Positions 1 through 8,176 of a stretch of DNA of 60,077 nucleotides are shown piece by piece (the stretch's first letter is position 1; every line of letters starts with the position of its first letter). The stretch is from positions 1 through 60,077 of the forward strand of contig CALXRL010000064.1 of assembly GCA_944390735.1 (NCBI GenBank), written 5' to 3'. The position numbers and the translations under genes were made by a program. This DNA comes from an uncultured Victivallales bacterium (lineage in GTDB: Bacteria; Verrucomicrobiota; Lentisphaeria; Victivallales; UBA1829). Under the pieces are notes generated by a model. That model saw only the letters and a program-made list of their open reading frames with translations. It ran no database searches and was not told where the DNA came from.

Positions 1-3000
1 CAGAAAGGAACCGTCTATCTCAACGGCAGAGAGATTGCAAAACTGGATTACGGCAAATTTTTTGAACTTCCGCTTCCGCAGGAACTTCTCCGGTTCGGCA
101 AGTACAACACTCTGACGATTCATGCCGTGGATGACGGTCAGTACTGGGCATGGCGCGGCATCAAGGGCAATACCTGGATCGAGGTCAAACCGCGGATTTC
201 CGCGGAATATCCGTGGATCGGAACCTCCGTCAAAAACGGTATGGCTACGTTTGAAGCGACCGTCAGGAACACTTCGGGCAAAGCGGAAACGGTGATTCTG
301 GAAGCGAAGATTTCCGGAGAGAATGCTCCTGCTCCCGCCCGGTCGTCCGCCGTCCGTCTGAATCCCGGGGAATCGAAAAAAATCGTCTTTACTGCGCCGT
401 GGAAAAACGCGCGCTTCTGGAGTCCGGAGACTCCGTATCTCTACCACTGCACGTTCACGGTGAAAAACGGTGAGGGTGAAACGATGGATGTCCTGCCGCC
501 GGTCCGGTTCGGATTCCGGGAATTTGAACTTCGCGGCAGAGACTACTATCTGAACGGGAAAAAAGTTCATCTGTTCAATCACGACGGCTGGGCGAACGCC
601 TCCTCCGATCTCAACGAGGCCCGGCGGATTGCACGAACCCTGAAACGTCTCGGCTACAATGCGGTCCGCACGAATTTCCCCGTGGAGGCAAAAGACAACT
701 ATCCCGAAAACATCATGAGGGTCTGCGACGAGGAGGGACTTTTCCAGCTGGTCGGAATTGATGGAGTCACCGGACGTGAATTCGCACTCTGGAACAATCC
801 GGCTGTCCGGAAGAATCTCGAAGACCGGATGGCGGCGATGATCCGCCGCTGGAGAAATCATCCGTCGAACATCATCTATTTCATGTCGACCAACTATCTC
901 GGTTACGGCTGGGACTATCACCCGCTGAAGCTCGCGGACGGTTATCAGCCGAAATTCCAGATGAAAAAATATCAGACCTGCATGGAAGGCGTGAAGATCA
1001 TGCGCAAATACGATTCATCGCGTCCGTTTTTCTTCCAGGCGGGCGGCAATTTCGGCGAGATCATCACGAACAACGCCTACTTCTGCTGGTGGCCGCAGAC
1101 CGAACGCAATGCCTGGCCGGAGGTCTGGAACCGGATCGGGAAAAAACCGCTCCATATCATTGAAACGGGCTTCCCTTACTGGCGTTCCTTCTTCGGAATG
1201 GATTTGAAGTATCCGGGCCAAAAACCACTCTTCTACTACGAGAATCTCGCCCGGTATTACGGTCCGGAGGTCTACCGGGACAACGATCCGGAAATGCTCC
1301 GTTCCGTTGCGCTTTCGACCCGCGGCAAGGCGTCGGAGGCCTATTACGACGCTCCGCTCCACCAGAAACTCCGCGGCGATCTCCTGAAGGAGACAATCCG
1401 TTACTGGCGCGGATTCGACATGTCCGGCATCTGTCCGTTCGGGGAAGTGACCTACGCTTTTCGGAGAAATGCTCCGCACCGCACGAACCATATCTGTAAA
1501 GAGTGGGAGGTCGAGGTCAAGGACTTCCGGCGGAACGGCTGGCAGGCTGATCTGCGGAAAATTCAATATCAGATCGACATCAATCCGGACCGGCCGCTTC
1601 CGGTTGCGGATGCCTTGAAAGAGGCTCTCGCGCCGAAGCTGGTGTTCCTTGACGGCGGAGCGGAAGAACCGGTTGACAAAACCCACAACTACACCTCCGG
1701 CGGCACGCTTGCAAAACGCATCGTTCTCATCAACGACACCCTGAAAGACGCCGAATTCCGCGGCAGATGGACCCTTGCCGGCAAAAGCGGAACCTTCCGG
1801 GAAACGCTGAAGCCGGGAGAGGTCCGCCACCTTCCCCTCTCCATTCCCCTTCCGAAGGTCTCCGCCCGGACGGAATATCAGCTGACGGTGGAAACGGAAT
1901 CCCTGCCCGCGGTCTCCCGGAAGATTGCCGTCTTCCCGGCTCCGACTGTGCCGGTCGAGGGGAACGTTGCTCTTTACGATCCCAAGGGGCTCACGGCGGA
2001 AACGCTGAAACGCCTGAACATCAAAACAGCCGATGCGTCAAAGCTGACCTCTCTGAAGGGGATCCGGCTGCTTCTCATCGGGCGGGAAGGTCTGACGCCC
2101 GACTTCATGCCGCCGGCCCGGAAACTCCGGCTTCAGGAAGCGGTCGATTCCGGAAAACTCAACCTTCTTGTGTTCGAACAGAAACCGGAGGCGCTGGCCC
2201 TGCTGGGACTGAAAACCACTCCGATCTACGCCCGGGAGATCTTCCCCGGACACGGATTCTCCATTCCTGGCATGAAAGCGGAGGATTTCTCGCAATGGGC
2301 CGGAAACGGAACGCTGGCTCCATCGAAACAGCCGCCCGCGGCCAATACGGAAGACACGGTGGCCAGTCCGCTGTGGCACTGGAACAATGCCAATCTTGTC
2401 TCCTCGTATCCGATCCGTCGGCCGGTCGAGGGTGATTTCCGGGTCCTGCTCGCCTGCGGAAAGGACCTGATCTACACGCCGCTGCTGGAATTCAAATCGG
2501 GAAAGGGACGCATTCTGTTCTGTCAGATGGAGATTTCCGGACGGACAGAACGCGATCCGGCCGCGGATCTTCTGGCGGCACATCTGATTGCCGAGTATGC
2601 CGGGGAGAATCGGAACACAGCCCCGACCGGCCGTCTGCTTGCTCCGGAAACAATCAAAGCCGGGGAGATTCCCGGTCTTCTGGAACAGGTGCGCAAGGGA
2701 GCAGTCCTGATCGTGCCTGCGGGAAGCGCTTCCCTGTTCGGCGTCTCGGCAAAAGCACAGGAAGTCGGGAGCTTCGACCTCACGGCCGCCGGCAGGAAAT
2801 ACTGGCCGCTCTTCACCGCGCGCGACACCTATTTCCGGGCGCCCCAGCATCTGAACATTCTCTCGGGAACGGATCTCGTTGCGCTGACAAAACCCGCCTT
2901 TGCCGCGGAACGGAAACTCGGAAAAGGAAAACTTCTTTTCCTGGAATTCCCGCGGGACGTGCAGAAGGAGGAACTGGCCCGCGGGATGAAATCCGGCGTG

Positions 3001-3660
3001 GACTCCTCCGTTGTCTGGAGCGCGGAGATTCTGACGGACCGCTTCCGGCAGATGCGCACGCTCGTGGAAGCCGCCTGCGGGAAACGCTTTCCCTCCCTCG
3101 CACAGCGTTTCGAACAGATGTATCTGGCGGACCGGAGTTTGAATTTGAACGGGACATGGAGTCTGCGCACCGACCCGCAGAAACGCGGCGAAAAGCTCGG
3201 CTGGCAGACCTCCGCCGCTTTCGCGGAAACCAAAGGCTGGGAGCTGGTCCCTGTGCCCGGATACTTCAATAATCTCCTGCCGCATGTCGGAACCTTCCTC
3301 GGAACGGTCTGGTACCGCAGAAGCGTGGAACTTCCGGCCGATCTGCGCGGCAAGGAGCTCCTTCTGGATCTGGGAGGAGTCGATGATCTGGACGACACCT
3401 TTGTCAACGGGACAAAAATCGGACACACCGGCGAGGACACGGAAGGCTACTGGTCCGCAAGACGCCTGTATCCGATTCCCGCTTCACTGACAAAACGCGG
3501 ACGTCTGGATATCGCAGTCAAATCCGAGAATCTCCGCGGCAACGGCGGAATCACCGGTTACGCCCGTCTCCTCGTTCCCGGAAAGCAGACCGAAAGAAGT
3601 CCGTTCCCCTACACCGGACTGCATGGCACCTATCACACGGAGTCGCATGTCCGCTGGTAA
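1..3660 (+). CDS. GH2-like glycoside hydrolase, 5'-truncated by the window edge
   Basis: The reading frame is open from base 1, so the true start lies upstream; 1219 residues are visible. It opens inside a GH2-type sugar-binding beta-sandwich (VYLNGREIAKLDYGKFFELP), then an Ig-like linker and a TIM barrel starting near KKVHLFNHDGWANA. The GH2 nucleophile segment looks kept (HIIETGFPYW, Glu codon 1162-1164). The acid/base segment, normally ...NE, reads FMSTNYLGYG, so a Tyr (codon 895-897) stands where Glu is expected. The C-terminal 250 residues are a second jelly-roll (LNLNGTWSLRTDP, WYRRSVELPADLRGKELLLDLG). Family membership is well supported. Substrate is unknown, and activity is doubtful because of the substitution. 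Confidence 0.85.
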   Translation, partial: QKGTVYLNGREIAKLDYGKFFELPLPQELLRFGKYNTLTIHAVDDGQYWAWRGIKGNTWIEVKPRISAEYPWIGTSVKNGMATFEATVRNTSGKAETVILEAKISGENAPAPARSSAVRLNPGESKKIVFTAPWKNARFWSPETPYLYHCTFTVKNGEGETMDVLPPVRFGFREFELRGRDYYLNGKKVHLFNHDGWANASSDLNEARRIARTLKRLGYNAVRTNFPVEAKDNYPENIMRVCDEEGLFQLVGIDGVTGREFALWNNPAVRKNLEDRMAAMIRRWRNHPSNIIYFMSTNYLGYGWDYHPLKLADGYQPKFQMKKYQTCMEGVKIMRKYDSSRPFFFQAGGNFGEIITNNAYFCWWPQTERNAWPEVWNRIGKKPLHIIETGFPYWRSFFGMDLKYPGQKPLFYYENLARYYGPEVYRDNDPEMLRSVALSTRGKASEAYYDAPLHQKLRGDLLKETIRYWRGFDMSGICPFGEVTYAFRRNAPHRTNHICKEWEVEVKDFRRNGWQADLRKIQYQIDINPDRPLPVADALKEALAPKLVFLDGGAEEPVDKTHNYTSGGTLAKRIVLINDTLKDAEFRGRWTLAGKSGTFRETLKPGEVRHLPLSIPLPKVSARTEYQLTVETESLPAVSRKIAVFPAPTVPVEGNVALYDPKGLTAETLKRLNIKTADASKLTSLKGIRLLLIGREGLTPDFMPPARKLRLQEAVDSGKLNLLVFEQKPEALALLGLKTTPIYAREIFPGHGFSIPGMKAEDFSQWAGNGTLAPSKQPPAANTEDTVASPLWHWNNANLVSSYPIRRPVEGDFRVLLACGKDLIYTPLLEFKSGKGRILFCQMEISGRTERDPAADLLAAHLIAEYAGENRNTAPTGRLLAPETIKAGEIPGLLEQVRKGAVLIVPAGSASLFGVSAKAQEVGSFDLTAAGRKYWPLFTARDTYFRAPQHLNILSGTDLVALTKPAFAAERKLGKGKLLFLEFPRDVQKEELARGMKSGVDSSVVWSAEILTDRFRQMRTLVEAACGKRFPSLAQRFEQMYLADRSLNLNGTWSLRTDPQKRGEKLGWQTSAAFAETKGWELVPVPGYFNNLLPHVGTFLGTVWYRRSVELPADLRGKELLLDLGGVDDLDDTFVNGTKIGHTGEDTEGYWSARRLYPIPASLTKRGRLDIAVKSENLRGNGGITGYARLLVPGKQTERSPFPYTGLHGTYHTESHVRW

Positions 3661-3696
3661 GGAGAGCGGACGGCAAAAGGCGCGGACTCTTCGGAA

Positions 3697-3718
3697 GGAA
3701 TGCGGTAATCCGCATTCC
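3697..3718. terminator. 9-bp perfect hairpin between convergent genes
   Basis: GGAATGCGG and CCGCATTCC form a perfect 9-bp stem with a TAAT loop, 37 nt after the GH2 stop. No T-run follows, so factor-independent termination is uncertain. A second palindrome lies at 3811-3828. Confidence 0.4.
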
Positions 3719-3810
3719 CCGGAACGCGCCATCCCCGATGGGGAAGCTCGGGCAAAACGCACTCTTTCCCATCCGGCCGGAAGAAAAACCTTTCCTTTTC
3801 GAGTTCCCCT

Positions 3811-3828
3811 CTCCGCCGCGCGGCGGAG
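3811..3828. terminator. GC palindrome just downstream of mlaD
   Basis: CTCCGCCGCGCGGCGGAG is a perfect 18-base palindrome located four bases past the mlaD stop (minus strand). It could form a strong hairpin or cruciform between the convergent GH2 and mlaD genes. It has no adjacent T-tract, so the terminator role is inferred from position only. Confidence 0.35.
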
Positions 3829-3832
3829 ACAC

Positions 3833-4825
3833 TTATTTTGCGGCGGGTTTCCCCGGATTTTTCCCATGAATCAGGGAGGAGGGATCCTCATCCAGAGCTT
3901 TCACCAGCTCCGACATTGCATCCATGGTATCGTTGAATTTTGCGAGCGTGTCCCGGAAGGATTTCTCGGAGTTGCGAAACGACAGCGCGGCCTCCCGGAA
4001 GGCCCGGGAGGTCTTCGCCACTTCCGCATCGGCAACCGTCTGATCGATTCTCTCCGTCAGGAGCTTGATCTGCTCCAGCGACTGCACCAGTTTCTCGGTG
4101 AGAAGATCCAGTTTTTCAGGCGTGAACGACTGGTTCAGATTGTCCACGGTCATGGTCAGCTGTTTGGAAAGTTTTTCCGAATTCTGGAGCATCCGCTTCC
4201 AATGCGGATCGGCCAGCAGCGCTTGGGTGTTGTCGAGCACCGCCTCCACTTTCTCGCTGAGGAGCTTGTAATCAATGGAGGCGATTTTGGCGATCACCTC
4301 CGTCACACCGGAGCGGAGCCCCGCCATCATGGAGGGTTCGGAAGGAATGTAGAAGATTCCGTCCTCCATCCGTTCGGAGACGGCTTCCGGAGGAGCGCCC
4401 GGATCGCGGTAATCCAGTTCGATGTATTTAAAGCCGCTGATGCCGTTGAATTCCAGACGGGCGCGAAGTCCGCGTTGGATCTCCCTTCGCATGTAGCGGT
4501 AGAACTCCTCCGCGGTAATGGTTGCCGGCTTGACCCCGCCGACGGATTCGGAACGCATCTTGCTGAGATTGATCTCCATGTCCACGCGGATCAGATTGCC
4601 GCTTGTCGTGATGGTGATGTCGGAGACTTTTCCGATCGGCACCCCGCGGTATTTGACCAGCGCCCCGGTCTCCAGCCCCTGCACGCTTTCCTGAAACTGA
4701 GTCACCGTGGGAACTTTCGCATCGACGAAGTCAAACAGTCCGAACACGATGAACAGAACGCAGATCAGGATGAATGAAACGGTCACGAACAGTCCGAGTT
4801 TGAATTTTTCAGTTTCCATCTGCAT
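3833..4825 (-). CDS. mlaD: MlaD/MCE-domain lipid-transport protein
   Basis: Periplasmic substrate-binding subunit of an Mla-type ABC transporter that moves phospholipids between the inner and outer membranes. Residues 7-32 are one N-terminal membrane anchor (LFVTVSFILICVLFIVFGLF). An MCE domain follows (residues about 40-120, GLETGALVKYRGVPIGKVSDI), then a long helical C-terminal half of about 190 residues that resembles the helical tails of MCE proteins. The start has AGGA spaced from ATG; a second Met two codons later is possible. It is the last gene of an operon with the permease and ATPase, 8 nt after the ATPase. No MlaC or MlaB gene is visible nearby; a PqiC-like lipoprotein lies at 39965-40537. 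Confidence 0.9.
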   Translation of the reverse strand: MQMETEKFKLGLFVTVSFILICVLFIVFGLFDFVDAKVPTVTQFQESVQGLETGALVKYRGVPIGKVSDITITTSGNLIRVDMEINLSKMRSESVGGVKPATITAEEFYRYMRREIQRGLRARLEFNGISGFKYIELDYRDPGAPPEAVSERMEDGIFYIPSEPSMMAGLRSGVTEVIAKIASIDYKLLSEKVEAVLDNTQALLADPHWKRMLQNSEKLSKQLTMTVDNLNQSFTPEKLDLLTEKLVQSLEQIKLLTERIDQTVADAEVAKTSRAFREAALSFRNSEKSFRDTLAKFNDTMDAMSELVKALDEDPSSLIHGKNPGKPAAK

Positions 4826-4833
4826 GGTTTTTC

Positions 4834-5607
4834 CTACTCCTTCCTTTCCAAATGTCCGCGGTTCAAAAAAATCCGCACTTTTTCAAGCGGGGAATGGTCC
4901 CGCAGTTCTGCCGGAGGACCTTCCGCGATCACGGTTCCGGCGTCGCGGTCCAGGAACACCGCGCGGTCGGCAATGGCGAAAATGCTGTCGAGTTCATGGG
5001 TCACGATCACCACCGCCGCGTTCAAGCGGGCGCGGAGACTCCGGATCAGCTCATCCAGACGGGCGGAATTCAACGGATCCAGACCGGCGGACGGCTCATC
5101 CAGAAACAGGATATCCGGATCCAGCGCCAGCGCCCGCGCGACGGCGGCGCGTTTCACCATGCCGCCGGAAAGATCTCCCGGCATCATATCCTCGATCCCG
5201 TCCAGATCGACCAGATGCAGTTTCTCGCGCACCCGCCGATGAATCTCCTCGCGGGAAAGGTTCGTATACTCCTCCATCGGCAGCGCAATGTTCTCTCCGA
5301 CCGTGTAGGAGCGGAACAGCGCCCCCCCCTGAAACGCAACCCCGAATTTCCGCTGGATTTTTCTCCGCTCCGCCGGCGTGGAGGAAACCATGCTCTCCCC
5401 TTCGATCAGAATCTCGCCTTCTTTTACCGGGAGAAGTCCGATCACCGCCTTCAGAAGCGTGCTTTTTCCGCAGCCGGATCCCCCGAGAATTGCAACGATC
5501 TCTCCGCGCCGCACCCGGAAGGAAACATCATGCAGAATCGTTTTCGCTCCGTATCCGACGGCCAGATCCCGCACCTCCACGGCATATTCGCACCCCGGTC
5601 CCCTCAT
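4834..5607 (-). CDS. mlaF: MlaF-type ABC transporter ATP-binding protein
   Basis: ATPase of the lipid transporter, 257 residues, the usual length. Walker A is GGSGCGKST, the signature is LSGGMVKRAAVARAL and Walker B is ILFLDEPSAGLDP, followed by the H-loop region VIVTHELDS. The M after LSGG in place of Q is typical of MlaF-like proteins. It begins 1 nt after the mlaE stop, so translation is probably coupled, and ends in TAG 8 nt before mlaD. Function by family is secure; the exact lipid cargo is not visible. Confidence 0.93.
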   Translation of the reverse strand: MRGPGCEYAVEVRDLAVGYGAKTILHDVSFRVRRGEIVAILGGSGCGKSTLLKAVIGLLPVKEGEILIEGESMVSSTPAERRKIQRKFGVAFQGGALFRSYTVGENIALPMEEYTNLSREEIHRRVREKLHLVDLDGIEDMMPGDLSGGMVKRAAVARALALDPDILFLDEPSAGLDPLNSARLDELIRSLRARLNAAVVIVTHELDSIFAIADRAVFLDRDAGTVIAEGPPAELRDHSPLEKVRIFLNRGHLERKE

Positions 5608-5608
5608 G

Positions 5609-6436
5609 CTACACCGCCGATCCGTAAAAAATCATATTGAACATGCGCGCCATCAGCGTATCCGCCACAATAATCATAATGATGCTCGTGACCACCGAAG
5701 AGGTTGTGGCCCGGCCGATTCCCAGCGAATCCTCTCCCGCCTCGAATCCGCGCAGACAGCAGATTCCCGTGATAATGATCGCAAACACCACGCTTTTTGT
5801 CAGACTCTCCACGAAAAAACGCGGCGGCACCCAGTAGATTGTCTGCGTATAATAGGTGTGAATCGGAAGGTCCAGCTCGAACGTCCCGACCATCATTCCC
5901 CCCGCGATTCCGAAGACATCCCCGAAAAAGGTCAAAAGCGGCATCATGCACATCATCGCCAGCAGTTTCGGGATCACCAGAAAACGCCAGGGCGAAAATC
6001 CCATGGTTTCCATGGCGTTGATCTCCTCGGTGGATTTCATGGTCGCGATTTCGGCGGCGAACGCCGATCCCGCGCGTCCCGTGGCGATCACCGCGATCAT
6101 CAGCGGCCCCAGCTCCCGCACGATGGAACAGCCCACCAGCGCCGGAAGAAAGGAATCCGCTCCGTATTTGTGCATCTGAACCGCGGATTGATAGCCCAGA
6201 ATCAGCCCCATCAGAAGACAGATCAGCGAACTGATCGGCAGCGCGTTGGCTCCGCACATGTTCATGTAGTAGAGCGTCTCCCTCCACCGGATGCGCATCG
6301 GATTGCGGAGCGCATGAAAAAGCTCTGAAATGGTCTCCCCCGTAAAGGAGATCAGTTTCAGAGCATCCTGAAAAACCGATACGGTCGCATCGCCGATTTC
6401 ACAGATCAATCTGACGCAGCACGAACCGCCGTTCAT
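5609..6436 (-). CDS. mlaE: MlaE-type ABC transporter permease
   Basis: Integral membrane permease of the Mla system, 275 residues. MlaE-family sequence is evident (LGPLMIAVIATGRAGSAFAAE, then a hydrophobic region near LLTFFGDVFGIAGGMMVGTFE). An upstream in-frame Met at 6511 exists but lies inside the preceding gene. The start at 6436 has GGGAG a few bases before it, leaves a 17-nt gap from the NYN gene, and gives a normal family length. It ends in TAG one base before the ATPase start. Confidence 0.92.
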   Translation of the reverse strand: MNGGSCCVRLICEIGDATVSVFQDALKLISFTGETISELFHALRNPMRIRWRETLYYMNMCGANALPISSLICLLMGLILGYQSAVQMHKYGADSFLPALVGCSIVRELGPLMIAVIATGRAGSAFAAEIATMKSTEEINAMETMGFSPWRFLVIPKLLAMMCMMPLLTFFGDVFGIAGGMMVGTFELDLPIHTYYTQTIYWVPPRFFVESLTKSVVFAIIITGICCLRGFEAGEDSLGIGRATTSSVVTSIIMIIVADTLMARMFNMIFYGSAV

Positions 6437-6453
6437 GATTTCCCCGCTCCCGG

Positions 6454-7494
6454 TCAGAGTTCCGGATGCGTCTGGGAAGCGTCGCTCACCCGGGTAATGT
6501 GACGTGCGCACTCTCCGCGCTCGTTCTCCCCGATCTCGTATTCCATCAGATCGCCGACATTGAGTTCATTGAAATCAATCCCGTCGAGATCCTCCCAGAA
6601 GAAAAAGAGATTTTTCGGCGAGGGCTCATTGGAGAGGAATCCATATCCGTTTTTCAGCTGGAGGATACGGCTTCTGCGGCGTTCTCCCGGCAGATGCGAA
6701 ACGGCATCTTCCGCCTCGCTGCCCGCATAGTGGGCGCCGCGGGCCGACTGCGGCTGCACCTCATCGTAATTCGGAGCGGAATGCGCATAAAGATCATCCT
6801 TGGGCATTTTCCCTCCGGAGTCATGACCATATCCGCCGGAAGAATCCTTCGAACCGGTCGGAACAAACAGGGCGTTGACCTCGTTGATGTCGAAGCGGGA
6901 ATCCTGACCGTCGATCACTTTGTGCATCCAGACCGGATACGTGACCTCATTCATCATCTTGCCGGATGTCGCCGTGTAGCGTTCATTGCCGTTGTCGTCG
7001 ATGTATTCGAAATCCCAGCCGAGCACCATGACGCGCGTGCCGAGTGCGTTCAGTTTGCGGACCAGCGGAACATAATCCCCGTCGCTGGCGATCAGGGCGA
7101 CAACATCGAACTTCTTGAAGATATTCAGTTCCAGCGCCTCCAGAGCCAGGCAGACATCCACCCCCTTCTCGCCTCCCCGCGTCACCGGAAGATAGTGCGT
7201 CACAACGCCTTCCCGCATCAGAATGTCATCGAACATGCGCTCGTTCAGAAGAATCTGTCTGGCATTTGCCTCCATGGCGGGAAGACGGCCCCGGAAATAG
7301 TGGCAGTCCACAATCTGGCAGAACTTTGCCTCCACTCCCTCGAACCGTCCGGCAAGACGGCGGATGAAATCATGCAGTCCGGAAATGCTCAGTCGTGAGC
7401 GTCTCTCATGGGCATAGCAGTAATAATTACTGACATGGTAGAAATAATTTCCGTCGTAAAAAATTCCGATCCGTAAAAGATGCGAGTCATACAT
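6454..7494 (-). CDS. NYN-domain (LabA/DUF88-like) protein with C-terminal cold-shock-like domain
   Basis: 346 residues. The N-terminal 200 residues are a NYN PIN-like nuclease fold: RIGIFYDGNYFYHVS with the first acidic residue, a middle acidic region, and VVALIASDGDYVPLVRKL, the typical acidic triad layout. A linker of about 70 polar residues follows. The last 60 residues look like a cold-shock/S1-type OB fold (LQLKNGYGFLSNE...LFFFWEDL). This suggests an RNA-binding ribonuclease, but catalysis is not proven. The start at 7494 is chosen because GGAGG precedes it; an upstream TTG at 7512 is less likely. It leads the mla operon, 17 nt before mlaE. Confidence 0.82.
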   Translation of the reverse strand: MYDSHLLRIGIFYDGNYFYHVSNYYCYAHERRSRLSISGLHDFIRRLAGRFEGVEAKFCQIVDCHYFRGRLPAMEANARQILLNERMFDDILMREGVVTHYLPVTRGGEKGVDVCLALEALELNIFKKFDVVALIASDGDYVPLVRKLNALGTRVMVLGWDFEYIDDNGNERYTATSGKMMNEVTYPVWMHKVIDGQDSRFDINEVNALFVPTGSKDSSGGYGHDSGGKMPKDDLYAHSAPNYDEVQPQSARGAHYAGSEAEDAVSHLPGERRRSRILQLKNGYGFLSNEPSPKNLFFFWEDLDGIDFNELNVGDLMEYEIGENERGECARHITRVSDASQTHPEL

Positions 7495-7806
7495 GGAACC
7501 TGTCTCCTCCAAACATTCCGCAACTGATTAAAAAACTTAATTCTGGAAAACATCAATGGATCCCAGCCGGGGATCCACCACTAAAATCATCGACTTTCAG
7601 ACTCTCTTTTGCTGCATGGGGTAACATACATGTTCTACGCGAAAAATCAAGTCTCATATTTTTCTCTCTGTTCCGAAGAACACGTTCCGCGTCCCGTTCC
7701 GGGCCGCGGACACGCGGAAAAACTCCGGAAAAAGAAGTCGGACAAACACGGCGGAAGAGAAAACACCCGGAATTTTTCCATGACGCATGATTCCGGCGGA
7801 AAAAAA
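7495..7806. other. Intergenic region between NYN gene and tRNA-Gly
   Basis: No convincing gene. It contains an inverted repeat TGGATCC/GGATCCA with a 7-nt spacer (7557-7577). A possible weak minus-strand promoter for the NYN-mla operon reads TTGATG (7551-7556) - 18 nt - TTTAAT (7527-7532). The rest shows several short GC hairpins without a T-run. Confidence 0.4.
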
Positions 7807-7880
7807 TGGAGCGGGTGAAGGGAGTCGAACCCTCGTAGCCAGCTTGGGAAGCTGGTGCATTACCGTTATGCTACACCCGC
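7807..7880 (-). tRNA. tRNA-Gly (anticodon CCC), CCA encoded
   Basis: The minus strand gives GCGGGTG...CACCCGC acceptor pairing, discriminator T and an encoded CCA. The anticodon arm is CCAGC-TTCCCAA-GCTGG, so the anticodon is CCC (Gly, codon GGG). The T arm holds GGTTCGACTCC. Length is 74 nt. A glycyl-tRNA synthetase gene also lies in the window (32252-33586) but is not adjacent. Confidence 0.97.
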
Positions 7881-7896
7881 ATCAAAAGTTCCCTAT

Positions 7897-7924
7897 ACAA
7901 TACTCGCTTTCCCGGAGAGTTCAA
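7897..7924 (-). promoter_or_regulatory. Putative promoter of tRNA-Gly
   Basis: On the minus strand TTGAAC (7919-7924), 16 nt, TATTGT (7897-7902), about 17 nt before the mature tRNA 5' end. Spacing suits sigma-70; the match is moderate. Confidence 0.45.
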
Positions 7925-8125
7925 ATGCAAAAACAAAAATAGAAGCTATTTTTTTTGCCGGTTCTCAAGGAACGCAAAGAGTTCTGCGCCGCACGCGACG
8001 TCTCCCCGCCGTTCCGCCGCGGAGGATCCGCGAATCCTCCTCAGCGAACGAATTTTCCGGCATTTCAGGAAAAACAGCAGAAAAAATTTTCCCCTTTTTT
8101 TCCGGACCGCCCATCCGGAAGCGAC

Positions 8126-8154
8126 GGAAAAACGCGGGAGCCTGCCGCTCCCGC
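8126..8154 (-). terminator. Intrinsic terminator of the glycosidase/beta-helix operon
   Basis: On the minus strand GCGGGAG, a 7-nt loop, CTCCCGC, then GTTTTTCC. It lies 22 nt after the beta-helix stop. Stem plus T-run fits a factor-independent terminator. Confidence 0.75.
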
Positions 8155-8176
8155 ATTTCGGTTTTCTCCCTGCCGC

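Noticed and set aside
7807..7880. tRNA-Gly as an integration site
   Set aside because: No integrase gene or repeated tRNA 3' end was seen nearby.
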